The translations under genes were made by a program, and so were the position numbers. Shown here in pieces: positions 46,619-56,904 of a stretch of DNA of 64,000 nt. Origin of the DNA: Topomyia yanbarensis (Eukaryota; Arthropoda; Insecta; Diptera; Culicidae); the NCBI RefSeq assembly GCF_030247195.1, contig NC_080672.1:367776271-367840270 (forward strand). Reading direction: 5' to 3'. The stretch's first letter is position 1; every line of letters starts with the position of its first letter. Under the pieces are notes generated by a model that had not been told where the DNA came from, made no database searches, and was given only the letters and a program-made list of their open reading frames with translations.

Positions 46619-47867
46619 CGAAGGATACGATCGCTGCAAGGAGGGGCCATTTAGTAGTCAACTGCTTCAAAAATGTTTGCACTATAGGGAGAAAACGTAT
46701 CAGAAGGCTTTTAAGAGGATCAGTAACATTGAAAGCTGTGAAAATTAAGTCCACTATGTCAGAAAATTTCATTAGTCCGCTACTGGACTGAGTATCTGTT
46801 TGAAAAAAGGGGACACTTGGGGTTTTGGATGTCCCTGGAAGTGGTGGGTACTCCTTGTTAGAATTAATATTTCCAAGTCCTGGAGCAAATTGCTTCGGCT
46901 TTTGAGCATCACTTCCGTTGGATTTATTGGTTGTAGATGGCGCACTCTGAGTGGACGACACCTTGGCACCCTTACGAGGCAATGTAGGGGAGGCTGGATT
47001 TCTCCTCTTCCTGGATTCCCCTGGGTTAACCAAAGATGTTCCCTCTCGTGGGTCGTCAGATTCTTGCTCAACGTTAGCCAAACCAGCATAGGGATTTTCG
47101 GACAGGACAGATGGCGAAGCATTCTTTAGCATTTCTGCATAAGAACGCCTTGAGCGTTCCTTAAGGGAGCGCTTAATTTTATCCCCGCGCTGCTTGTACG
47201 CAGGACATGATTTAAGAGCATGTGAAGGGCCCCCGCAGCAAATACACTTTTCAGTTTCTTTGTCGCAAGAGTCATCCTCATGCTCTCCTTCGCATTTGCC
47301 GCATCGTTTCTTATTTCCACAATATGTGGCTGTGTGGCCCAACTGCTTGCAATTGCTGCAGTTCATGACCCGCGGTACGAACAGGCGAACTGGTAGGCGA
47401 ACCTTGTCAAGGAGGATGTAGTTGGGAAGAGAGGACCCGGCGAATGTCACCCGAATCGAGCCTGATAGAGAGTAGGTAGTCTTACCTCCCTCGGTGTTTG
47501 CGGTATACAATTGTTTGCATTCTAAGATCTTAATCTGTTCAAGAGAGGGGTCCTTAAAGCAGCCAACCCCGTGCTCCAACAGTTCTTCGCATTTCAGGCC
47601 CGGTTCGGACACTACCCCATCGATTTCACAGGCCACACAAGGCACGTACGCTTTAAATTCCCGCGTAAAGCGCTCACAGCAAGCAATCGCGTTTGCCTGG
47701 CCGAGATCACTCATCACTATATTAACCGGTTTCTCTCCGGTCCGAAAATATACCACCCATGGCCCAGAGGAACCTTCTGGGTACTGCTTTATACGGGGAG
47801 CAATGCGAGTATTAGGGGGATCAGGGGCTTCCATGATTACATCAGATGGTATTTCGCCCTCGGCCAT
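46611..47867 (-). CDS. I-like element ORF1 (RNA-binding, three zinc knuckles)
   Basis: 418 codons. Residues 30-165 form an RRM-like or ORF1-type region (PWVVYFRTGEKPVNI, then EIDGVV and SIRVTFAGSSLPNYI). Three CCHC knuckles follow: CSNCKQLGHTATYC (170-183), CGKCEGEHEDDSC (189-201, one residue short in the second spacer) and CICCGGPSHALKSC (208-221). The remainder is basic and low-complexity, with a short hydrophobic C terminus. ORF1 proteins of this group coat the element RNA and carry it with ORF2 to the nucleus. The Met at 47,867 is the first in the frame. The stop TAA overlaps the ORF2 start region. Confidence 0.9.
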   Translation of the reverse strand: MAEGEIPSDVIMEAPDPPNTRIAPRIKQYPEGSSGPWVVYFRTGEKPVNIVMSDLGQANAIACCERFTREFKAYVPCVACEIDGVVSEPGLKCEELLEHGVGCFKDPSLEQIKILECKQLYTANTEGGKTTYSLSGSIRVTFAGSSLPNYILLDKVRLPVRLFVPRVMNCSNCKQLGHTATYCGNKKRCGKCEGEHEDDSCDKETEKCICCGGPSHALKSCPAYKQRGDKIKRSLKERSRRSYAEMLKNASPSVLSENPYAGLANVEQESDDPREGTSLVNPGESRKRRNPASPTLPRKGAKVSSTQSAPSTTNKSNGSDAQKPKQFAPGLGNINSNKEYPPLPGTSKTPSVPFFQTDTQSSSGLMKFSDIVDLIFTAFNVTDPLKSLLIRFLPIVQTFLKQLTTKWPLLAAIVSFDG

Positions 47868-48129
47868 TTAAGCACGAGGGCAGAGCGTTATATAAACGGA
47901 AATGTGTCTTATTATTTGATTACAAGGTAGAGTAAAAGTAGGGAAAAGGAAAGAAAGCAAACGAGGAAAAAAAAATAAAGCAAAACTTATCTGCAAACAA
48001 CGTCGATTGTTCCGCACCAGCGAAAACAATGTACTGGATTTACTGCCGGCACCAGCAGAATGGCAGCTATCGAACGAACAAAGGATGACCTTGAATCACT
48101 GAATTTACACACCGAACACCACTGTGAAA

Positions 48130-48169
48130 TATAACGATCCGTTCCGTTCAAAGGTTGGGAGACGTATGA
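48130..48169 (-). promoter_or_regulatory. Candidate internal promoter (Inr plus DPE) at the 5' tip
   Basis: Read from the 5' end, the element begins TCATAC, an initiator-like sequence. If the A is +1 (48,167), then GGATC lies at +28 to +32, an exact match to the downstream promoter element consensus RGWYV. TATA-less Inr+DPE promoters at the first base are known for I factor and Jockey and let a full-length copy carry its own promoter. The position is fixed by the target duplication, not chosen to fit. Confidence 0.5.
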
Positions 48170-48602
48170 TCTAAAGCTACTTGCTGCTTCGTGGGCCTGC
48201 AGCGGAACATTTTCTCTGTTGTGTTCTGTAATCAGCGAGTGACTCTACAAAACGTACATTCTCTTATGTATTTACATTCTAACCTATGACAAGACAAGAC
48301 TACCAGTAATGCGATTTGGAGCCAGTACTTTGGAGGATTCATCTCTGATGGCATAATTATAGCTTCGTAAAACTGTCTTGGAAAAATATTATTTTGTTGT
48401 TCTTACTATTTTGAAAAGACAATATGGTTGATATAAATATGATATATTATATATCATTATTGACAAATCAAAACATAAAATTTAAATTTTATTCATAATT
48501 AGTTCCAAGTGACATATATCAAAATTATATGATCATATGATATAAATATCAAATCGAGCAATAATTTTGATATATTTTTGATATGGTTTTTTTCTGACCG
48601 GG

Positions 48603-49383
48603 TATAGGGTTACACGAACTGTAGACGTAGGACTATACTACTTAATCTAAAATATTTTTAGTACATTTAGAGTAGTAATGAATCAAATATATTTCTTACG
48701 TATAGTTTCAGCACAACCAATCAACATCGAATGTTACATATTGAACCGCACCCTCTTGGTTATCAGGTCATTTCATTTGTAGTAGGTGATCGAATCCGCT
48801 TAAACTTATTTGAGAAGCTCTGAAGAAAGAAGACAGAAAACCGTGACCGAACTAATATCTGGAACTAAATTTTTATAGCACAAGATCAGCTTTTAAAAAT
48901 TGTAAAAACTTTTCGATTGTATGTGGTAAAAAACCCAGACTGGCGAAGAAAAATCAAATTTTAGACATTATAATCACATTTCATGTATAGACCAAGCTTT
49001 CTAGTTATATTTTACCATTATTGTAACTTTTCTAAAGTACGCATACAAATGTAGCGAATGCAGTGATTTTAATCATATACCGAAACTATAAATATACAAG
49101 AATAGAAAACAATTTTATACATGGACCTAGATAAATTTTTGCAACGGATTTTCAGGTGGCAGAGTATTTATTCATAAATAGGCTTTGTAGCATGTACCTT
49201 TTAGCAGAATCAAAATAGGATAGGCTGAGTGGAAATGAATCAATGAATTAATCGAACGTAAATAATAAACTTTCGGTGTGCTTTCCATCGATCCGCGTAA
49301 ATTTGTTGTAAGAAAGTTTTCGTCTTTGTGCAACGAAAGCACAGATTGCTATCATGCGGGTTACGCATGCAACCGCTAACAAA
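48603..49383. other. AT-rich non-coding DNA
   Basis: Nothing recognised. Confidence 0.4.
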
Positions 49384-49582
49384 CAGGGATGCCACATTGA
49401 AATCTGTGTTTCGGTCAAAAATATCTTTTACCATCAGTGATAACTGAAACAAGAAAAAAATATGTGACAAATTTCCGAAAAATCTGTGAAAAATGAGAAT
49501 ATTTCCAAAAATCTGTGAAATTTTCATCAAAATGCCAACAATCTGCCATCTGTGTAAAAAATCTGTGAATATGGTAACCCTG
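49384..49582. mobile_element. hAT-type MITE, 199 bp, perfect 8-bp target duplication
   Basis: CTAACAAA flanks it on both sides (49,376-49,383; 49,583-49,590). The termini are CAGGGATGCCACA and, on the other strand, CAGGGTTACCATA. The interior repeats AAAATCTGTGAA several times. A related solo end (TTGGCATCCCTAG) lies at about 50,848-50,860. No coding content; the minus-strand open frame 49,240-49,530 runs out through the terminus. Confidence 0.85.
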
Positions 49583-52047
49583 CTAACAAATTAAATATAC
49601 CTACATTCGCCTCAAACATTAAACCCAAGCGCACAAAGCAAAATGAGTCAACGCTGATGATGATGTATAGAGCGAAAGAGACAACTAGTACCACGACACT
49701 ATGTTAACCGTGTTTGTAAATGGAGCTCGAATGTACAAGCGATTTTGTGTACGAATAATTGTGTCCGATATTGTACATAAAAGTGTGCTGGAAACGAGCA
49801 CAATCATAGCGCAGTGATCTGCTAAGCCATCCGTTCAACAGGCAACTGAGCTTGTTCGGCCAAATCCGTTATTTAAATAGTCGATGATGACGTCGTTCAT
49901 AGAAGTGTAGTGCGCTAGGTACACAAATCTGTCGTGCTGGGCTTGGAAAGCGCTATCTTCTGTCTGTAAATGCGCCAATATTTTGACTTGGTTGTACATT
50001 ATTTAAATTTTTAATGCCATGATATCAAAAATCTTAAGGTTTATCTATTAGAACCTATTCTTAGAAGTATTTCGGGGCGATATGTGCAAAAAATTGAAAA
50101 TTTATCGTGAGATAGCTGAAGTATATGCGTTTAAAATTGGACCGCTTTTCGTTACATACCATTTTTGTAGAATTTGCAAAGTGCACCCCCATATCGAAAA
50201 CGAAGACGTAGTCCTACGTCAAAAATCTGAGATACCTACTGTTGCAAAGAAGGTGATACATTAAACATGCCTTGTTGATCAGAATACCTGATAAGCATAC
50301 TTACTAGTATTTTCGGTACTGGGAAGTGTTTTTCTTTTTTTTTAGTAAATTTGTAATATTTTTTGAAAATATCTGGAATTGTCTGGGCGGCGTATTTTTT
50401 TTGATGAAGCACCAAAAACAACCAATTTACTAATGCAATATCCTTGGTTGGTAACAAATATATCTCGCCTTACTGAAAGTTGAGTAATTGTAACAAGTCA
50501 GATTTCTAATGCATAATTTTCAGCATAGACAATCCGTCCAATGGATTAAATTTTATTATTATTTTTTATTTTTTTTATATTATTTTTTTTGAATTGCTAG
50601 AACATTCATCTGATGAAAATTTAGCGAATTGGGTCGACTTTCAGCGAAGAATCATTGATATGTTGTGTTTCCAGCTTTTTTAAAATAGTAGTTTACGAAT
50701 CAGCGAAGCTTTTGGTAACTTACTTTGTTACTTTTCATAAAGCCAGGATAAGTCTGGACAAATTATTTGAAATTCGGATCAAACAAAAATAAATCTTTAT
50801 GTCTGGATTACGATTAAAAGTCTGGATAAATCTAGATCTGAAAGGTTGGCATCCCTAGCTTAGGGCTTCAGTATCTCGTTACCGATTTTAAAGGGTCCGG
50901 ATATTTCCAAATGAGTTGTTTTGAAGAACATGTTTCCCAAAAAAAACTATTAAAGAACCAAGAGTTGAACAAATCCACGATTCCTCGGAAATAAATTTTC
51001 AGATTGGAAGCTCTACTGCTAGACACAATGAGGGGGGTTATCCCAAAAGTCTGAGTAGACTTTTTCTGCTTTTTGCTCATGTCGTACCACCAAAAATAAA
51101 AGCTCTTAAACAGGATAAATCAAAATTTTGGGCAAAGTTAAATTAATATTTGTTTACTTGAAAACCAGATTGCATAGTTTGTTCAGATCACTCTATGTAC
51201 GTACGGAAATCAGATTTTCATGTGTCAATTCATTCATTAGACTGCGCAGCATAGCTTGCGTAGGTAGAGTGCCCGAAGCCCGAAAGGAAAAATTCACAAT
51301 GAACCACAATGAACAAGTGAATTTGAGAAATAGATAATTCTCACTATTCATGCTTGTATAGTTTTGTAAAATGGTATTTCCACAAGAGTAACGAGAAAGT
51401 AATAACGCCAATGGGGAAGAGAAAAGATCTTGGTATCACAATCTGAGCAGTATTTTCGCGATAAATTCTCGAACAGCAAACCTTCCGACTATCGCGCTGG
51501 TGGTCAGTGTGTCCTAGGGCTATGCAAAAAACACTCACTCTTGAATTCTCAAATAACCGCCTCCCCCTTTATATTGTGACAAATGTCAAGGTAAGCTCAA
51601 AAGCCAAATTTCACATCATTTGGACAAATTTTGAACCCCCATCCACTGCGATTAAAGTCATTGTTATAAAGGAAAAACATTTTAATAAATTCATCCCCTA
51701 CATTTAAAGACATTTTTGTCTTACGCTGCAAATCATATATTTTTTGCGATTTTTTCTTATGTAATAAAATTTCAGTAATCAATCGGAACCTTTGCGATCT
51801 TAGTCAGAATACGAAAACTTTGGGTTCTAGGATCTTTTGTTACTCATATCAAATTTTATCATTTTTTCATGTGTATATCTCAATTATTATTAGATCAATT
51901 TGTATAGAATGTGTCTTGCTGAACATGGAAAAGGAACAAAATGGAAGTGGATTCGTTGGAGGTAAAATTCAGGAACATTAGATTTCAATTGACACTTAGT
52001 CTCGATTCCATTTTTTTCATGTAATAGCACATATGAACTCCTTTTAA
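49583..52047. other. AT-rich non-coding DNA
   Basis: No supported gene. It contains a single hAT-like end near 50,860 with repeated TCTGGATAA/TCTGGACAA motifs in the preceding 120 bp (50,735-50,835). Several 60-75-codon open frames lack motifs. Confidence 0.4.
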
Positions 52048-52162
52048 CCCTCCGGAAGTCGCGCTTATGGCCCACTGAATGAGCAGCCGCTGATGCTCTA
52101 AGACGGTTCACTAGATCTTCAGAGCAGCGTGCACTCAGTGCACTAGCGCGACTGCCGGAAGG
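52048..52162. mobile_element. 115-bp TTAA MITE with GC-rich termini
   Basis: TTAA flanks both ends (52,044-52,047; 52,163-52,166). The ends are CCCTCCGGAAGTCGCGC and, on the other strand, CCTTCCGGCAGTCGCGC (15 of 17). The inner part (CACTGAATGAGCAGC against GCACTCAGTGCACTAG) is also partly self-complementary, so nearly the whole element can fold. It fits a minimal piggyBac-type MITE. Confidence 0.75.
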
Positions 52163-52856
52163 TTAATAATAAATTATTATATAATGCACTATTTCTACTG
52201 TAAATAAGCCCAGAAATCACATGGTAGACGTTCCATTTCAGGAAAAATACGTATTAGGGAACTTAATGCAAAAATGTGGTTTTCAGATTAAATGTCAACA
52301 AGCTAATGTTTCAGAATTTTACCGGTAATTAAACTACTTCCATTTTATTTTTGAGGATTTTCCGCGGACAAACAAAGTACATTTGACAAATATTGATTGA
52401 AGAATATTTCAGCTGTATGCATGAGAAAATAATAACATTCAATAGGAATGACAAAAGGCCCTAGAATTTTTTTTCGTGTTCTGACTCAGATCGCAAAGGT
52501 TTCGTTTGATTTCTGAGATTTTTTGCATTAGAAAATTTGTAAAATAAATGTATGATGTGTAGCGTAGGGCAGAAATATCATTAAATATAGGGGATTTTTA
52601 GAGATAAAATATCCCAAAATTCCAACTTCCCGTATTTTACTAGGAACGGGAATATCCCTATTCAAATACTAAGATTGTTTTCTTTGTAAAAAGGTATAAT
52701 CTTATACATAAATTTTCCGAGCGCTACTTCAAAAGTTATAGCATTTACTGTATTTTTCCCTCATATTTATTCATAGTGACAATGTTAAAAGTTTCAATTG
52801 GAGTGGGCCGTGGCCAAAAATTGCCCAAATCTGGCATCTGAATCTACTTCGACATA

Positions 52857-53288
52857 CAGTGACGACCCGATTTCATCAGCATCCGATTTTGTCAGCGCCT
52901 CGATTTTATCTACCCCAGACTTTATCAGCTTTTTGATCCGATATTATCAGCCTTACAGGAAAATTGATTAGTTGGTAGTTTGATGGGCTCTAGCAGACGA
53001 ACCAAGTTGAATTCGGGTAAATCCTTTCTTGAGTATATTTTTCTTATCTTAGAGATCCGAAAGATGTGAAAATAAAATTTTTAATTTTTGTTAAGTTTTG
53101 CACTGTCAAGGGAATTTAAGCTAAATAATCAGAAAAAGTTATGAGGCTATATCTAAGGACTAAAGAAGAATATTTTAAGAGCTTCGGTTTATTAAAAAGA
53201 AAGAAAAATATATGTCTCGATATTGTCAATGTCTCCGTTTAATCAGCCTAAAAGTTACCAAGGGGCTGATAAAAACGGGTCTTTACTG
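52857..53288. mobile_element. pogo/Tigger-like MITE, 432 bp, TA flanks
   Basis: The left end, after TA, reads CAGTGACGACCCGATTTCAT; the right end on the other strand, after TA, reads CAGTAAAGACCCGTTTTTAT, and both continue with CAGC. TA duplications lie at 52,855-52,856 and 53,289-53,290. Near the left end the 'CGATTTTRTCAGC' motif repeats about four times, and it recurs at the right end, as in pogo subterminal binding sites. No transposase. Confidence 0.8.
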
Positions 53289-53999
53289 TATATCGCTACA
53301 TGAAGGAGAGGGAGAATTTAATTTATTTGCAATGCCACGTGTTTACAACGCCCCGATGTTCTAGCGTTATCGTGTTTGAGCACCAGCGGCTACCATTACA
53401 CGACTTACGGGGAGTGAAAATTGTACGGGTGTTTTCAAGTCTCGAGATCCACTTCCGAGATTGAAATTGAAATATTTATGCAGTATAATAATACAAAAAA
53501 TTGTGTTATAAATAGTAGTACATAATCGTATGATGTTTCAGTAGGATTTTTATCGACATTTTTTATTGTACTCTCAAAAGTGATTTTACTAATTTTCTCC
53601 TCCAACATGGGTGAAGAATTTTTTTTAAAGACAATGTTATTCCTAGTCTCATATTACCCGGAACAGATACTGTGAAGTGCACCCCAAACAAATGCAGTCT
53701 GACTGAAATAGATCACCTTTGACACCAGCCAGCAGCATCAGAACTCTCGAAAGCATTCCACCTGAAGTACCCTAAAAGTAAAAGGAAACATAACACATAC
53801 CTACATGGAAGAATCAAAACAAAAACAAAGTCAACCAGTCCGAACCAGATGTATGCCGGAGCGACGCAGAATTCGTATGCTGTCTATTTTTAACATCCGC
53901 CTTCGGCCAATAACGACCGTCATCCGTTAAAGTAAAACTCGCTCTCCCAGACTGACTGGCTTCCCTTCTAAAGCACGCCAGCACACGTCGTTAATTTCC
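53289..53999. other. Non-coding DNA
   Basis: No gene or repeat recognised. Confidence 0.4.
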
Positions 54000-54620
54000 C
54001 ACATTCCGTTAGACCTGACTTTTCCATCGAAAGAGTAGAATTTTCTCAGCCGTTGCGCCGTTATTCATGCGTGACGTCACACTCGCCACGCGCCGTTTAA
54101 CGAGACGATCGTGCGCCAAAATAATTGTTATCCTCCCAACCATCTCTCTCGCTCTCAGCGAACTGGCGTGCGCATCTAAGAATGTGTAGGTGTGTGTGCG
54201 AGCGTGTGGCAGGCCTCTCGTGCACGATCTCTCGTGCGTTTTCCGTTGAATTTTCTTTTTTTCTTTCCTATATTCCGTTGGCTTTTCCACCTCTGGCCAG
54301 CCGTTTGCAAATGTAATAATTTGGTCTGTGCGCACGACCCCAAGGAAAATTTTGCAAACAGCACTCGAACGCTCTCGTCGACCGTTCAGTACAAGTGTAA
54401 ACGATGCATGTATGGAAGTTAGTGTATGAATGGGATACGGACGGGCGCTAGGAGTGAGTTTTTCCTTTGCGTTTCCTGTTGCCCTTTTCACATTCGAAAG
54501 GTTGTACTTTTTGCCCCTGTACGCCTAACAAGAGGCGCGCAGCGGCGGCGTCGTCGTCGTAGTCGACGTCGACAACGACAACGATGATGATGGCGAAGAC
54601 TATCAATGATTAGATGATTG
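54000..54620. promoter_or_regulatory. GC- and CpG-rich island with CRE and GAGA-type motifs
   Basis: This 600-bp stretch is much richer in GC and CpG than its surroundings. It has a perfect CRE palindrome TGACGTCA (54,072-54,079), CTCTCTCGCTCTC (GAGA-type, about 54,144), GTGTGTGTGCGAGCG and a (GTC/GAC)n stretch near 54,550-54,590. A 160-codon minus-strand open frame across it has only low-complexity sequence. It could be an upstream promoter or enhancer, possibly for Lmpt, which is transcribed leftward, but no transcript evidence is visible. Confidence 0.35.
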
Positions 54621-56219
54621 GTTTCATTTTACCGCTAAGCTAGCTGCCTGTTTTGATGTTATTTTGAGCGAACTTTGTAAATAAACTCGGATTTTCATCA
54701 ATTGGCAAATACGCTGTGTAGAGGTAAAATATGGCATTTTCCTGTACAGAGCAGGGAAGAATGTAAGATCAACCGCCTCAGATTGAGATATGAAGTATAC
54801 CGTTGAGTTATATGCTTCGAAATTTCTATCTAAATTGGTTGGTCTGGTGTTTGAAGTCGTAACTCAATATTATGTTCGTCACGTTCGTGGGTTAGAACCA
54901 GATTTACGCACTTCTCGACACAGATTTGTTGTGAATGTGAAGAGGCTTGATAAAAATAATGCGAATGTTGCGAATAATATCAGGTGGTGGTGGTCAGGCA
55001 AATAATATCACTCATACGGTACCTCGATTTAAGATACTTTGATTTATTTTAATTTTTAACTTGATTTAACAAACATGTTCTATTTTTTATTTTATATATT
55101 TCATTTGCTTTTTAGTAAAATGTAATATTTAGAACCACTATAATTTCAATGCCGTAAAACGTACAACACATCGATGACATTCGCTAAAAAAATCGAACGA
55201 CTTCTTGGAATGAAGCAGATGAATTTCAGGTATTTTTACAGCAAGTGTCCAAATATTGAGAACGTTCATATTGTTTAGGAATTTATTTTAATTTATTTTA
55301 AAAGTAATTGTGTTTTAAATTTTAATTTTTAACTCTAATCCCAATACTGTTTTCTCCCGTCTGAAAAAAACGGAAGTCTTTCATGGAACTTTTACAGAAA
55401 CATTATCTAAATCAATTCAGTTATCTCTACTTCACAAAACTCTGAAGAGTTTAATTTACATCCAATATTTATAAAAATGAACATTATAATTCTTGATGTA
55501 TCATAGAACCACCAACGCGTCATCACTGTGCGTCTGCCCACAATTATTCTCATCATTTCACCTGTCAGCGAAACAATCGATCTTTCCTAGCAAAACCATC
55601 CAAATTGGATACTTTAGAGCATCATAAAATCTGTCCGTTTCGCTTGTCTTCTGACACGGAGTTTGTGTTTTTTTTTTGCTTTTCTTGAAACAGATAGTTA
55701 TGTTTGCAAGAAACATAACGCTCCCAGATTTTGTTTTTGTATAATTAATGAGTAGAGATTTTGTCATAAATTTTCCTGCCAAGCTAACCGCGTATCCAAA
55801 CACCACCTACAGGCGAAAATAAACGGTCAATGTCAACGCATGTCTGACAGACTTGCGAGTGACAGCATTCGACCAAGCACAAGATCATCATAGATATCGT
55901 TTCGTAAGGCAAGTAGCACGAAAAGCGTCAAACAAGTGTTTGAAGGTTTCCATCTGACGCGGTGTCAGATGTTGTTGATTCGGTCGCAGATTAGAGTGGG
56001 AAATGAAAAATGATTCCATTATATTTCTTAAATTTTATTTATTTCGACACAGTTCGACATAATTCCATTATGTGTTTGAGTGGATGGGAATCATTTTTCG
56101 AATATCTGTGTCTTGAATTTTAATTGTCTGGTTAGTATGACTTTAAAAATGCGCTAGTGCACTTTCTACTCCTCTAAAGCTGATCTTAATTCAATCGTTA
56201 TTGCAAGCGACGTTTCTTT
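54621..56219. other. Non-coding DNA
   Basis: No supported gene. A small inverted pair, AAAAATGATTCCAT (about 56,006) with ATGGGAATCATTTTT (about 56,084), brackets about 60 bp. Confidence 0.4.
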
Positions 56220-56900
56220 TGTGTTGGAAAAAGTCGGTTACATTTCCCGTCTTTAAAAATGGCTACAAGCAGGACGTAGCCGATTATAGATGTATAACCT
56301 CCCTCTGTGCCTATTCCAAGCTGTTCGAAAGTCTAGTAAACGATGTGTTGTTCAATTTGGTTTTTTTCAGGTAGATCGGCCTTCGATCGTATCGATCACT
56401 CGCTCCAACTGGCTAACATTGGGAGCCTTACCTACCTTCACTAAGTGGGTTGTCATTCCTTTCTATTCGCACTCTGTCAAACTGGGAAATAGCGAATCAC
56501 ATAACATCATAAAGTTATCGGGTGCTCCCCAAGCTAGCAATCTCGAACACTTGCTGTTCTTCTGGTCCTTCAACGGATTGTGCGTTAAACTACAGCAGCA
56601 TCTCGGTGAGTTCTGTAATTGGTTTACTTGGGATTGGTTGCTCTTAATGTATCATTAAGCTAAATAATTTCTTTCACATGTGTACTTCACCTTTGTATAT
56701 TGCTTGATACCAAATTGTCTTTCAGATTCAAAAACCTAGATTTTATTACTAGGGTAGCCAAAAAGTTTACTAACCCATACCGCCTGAGAGAATTGTATTT
56801 CTCACTCGTCCCCTCCATTCCTGGCCGCTTCAGCTATCATCTGGTGCCCCTTATGCGGGTATCTGGACTAACAGGATTGAATCCATATAAGCTTCGGTTT
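56220..56900 (+). pseudogene. CR1-clade (T1/Q-like) reverse transcriptase relic
   Basis: VTFPVFKNGYKQDVADYRCI and TSLCAYSKLFESLVNDVL match the 'P.hK.G....V.NYRGI.SLCA.SKLFE' region of T1/Q-type elements. A deletion then joins it to SAFDRIDHSLQLANIGSLT (catalytic box A), and further on FITRVAKKFTNPYRLRELYF (post-RT region). The ADD box is lost in the deleted or scrambled middle. It is interrupted by stops in every frame and ends against a BEL/Pao relic of opposite orientation. Confidence 0.75.
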
Positions 56901-56904
56901 CTCC

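Larger units (their letters stand above)
42067..48169 (-). mobile_element. Complete I-superfamily non-LTR retrotransposon, 6.1 kb
   Basis: The element runs from 48,169 (5' end) to 42,067 (3' end). It is flanked by the identical 13-mer TCTAAAGCTACTT (48,170-48,182 and 42,054-42,066). It has a 302-bp 5' UTR, ORF1 (418 codons), ORF2 (about 1,228 codons, with endonuclease, reverse transcriptase, RNase H and a C-terminal CCHC), an 865-bp 3' UTR with tandem motifs, and an A-rich 3' tail (A run with flanking TAA). Both frames are fully open. RNase H together with three zinc knuckles in ORF1 points to the I/Loner group of mosquitoes; exact clade needs a tree. Relics A and B at 29-32 kb belong to the same family. 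Confidence 0.92.
41374..48602. mobile_element. AT-rich inverted-repeat element split by the I-like retrotransposon
   Basis: The left terminus CCCGACCAGAAA (after TA at 41,372-41,373) and the right terminus CCCGGTCAGAAA (other strand, TA at 48,603-48,604) match at 10 of 12. Both are followed by AT-rich DNA with repeated TATCAAAATTATAT-like motifs. Without the 6.1-kb retrotransposon and one copy of its target duplication the element would be about 1.1 kb. No transposase. Superfamily not assigned beyond the TA target. Confidence 0.55.

Noticed and set aside
54009..54491. 160-codon minus-strand frame
   Set aside because: Composition reflects GT/CA and CTCT repeats; no domain, no start context of note. 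Treated as regulatory island sequence instead.
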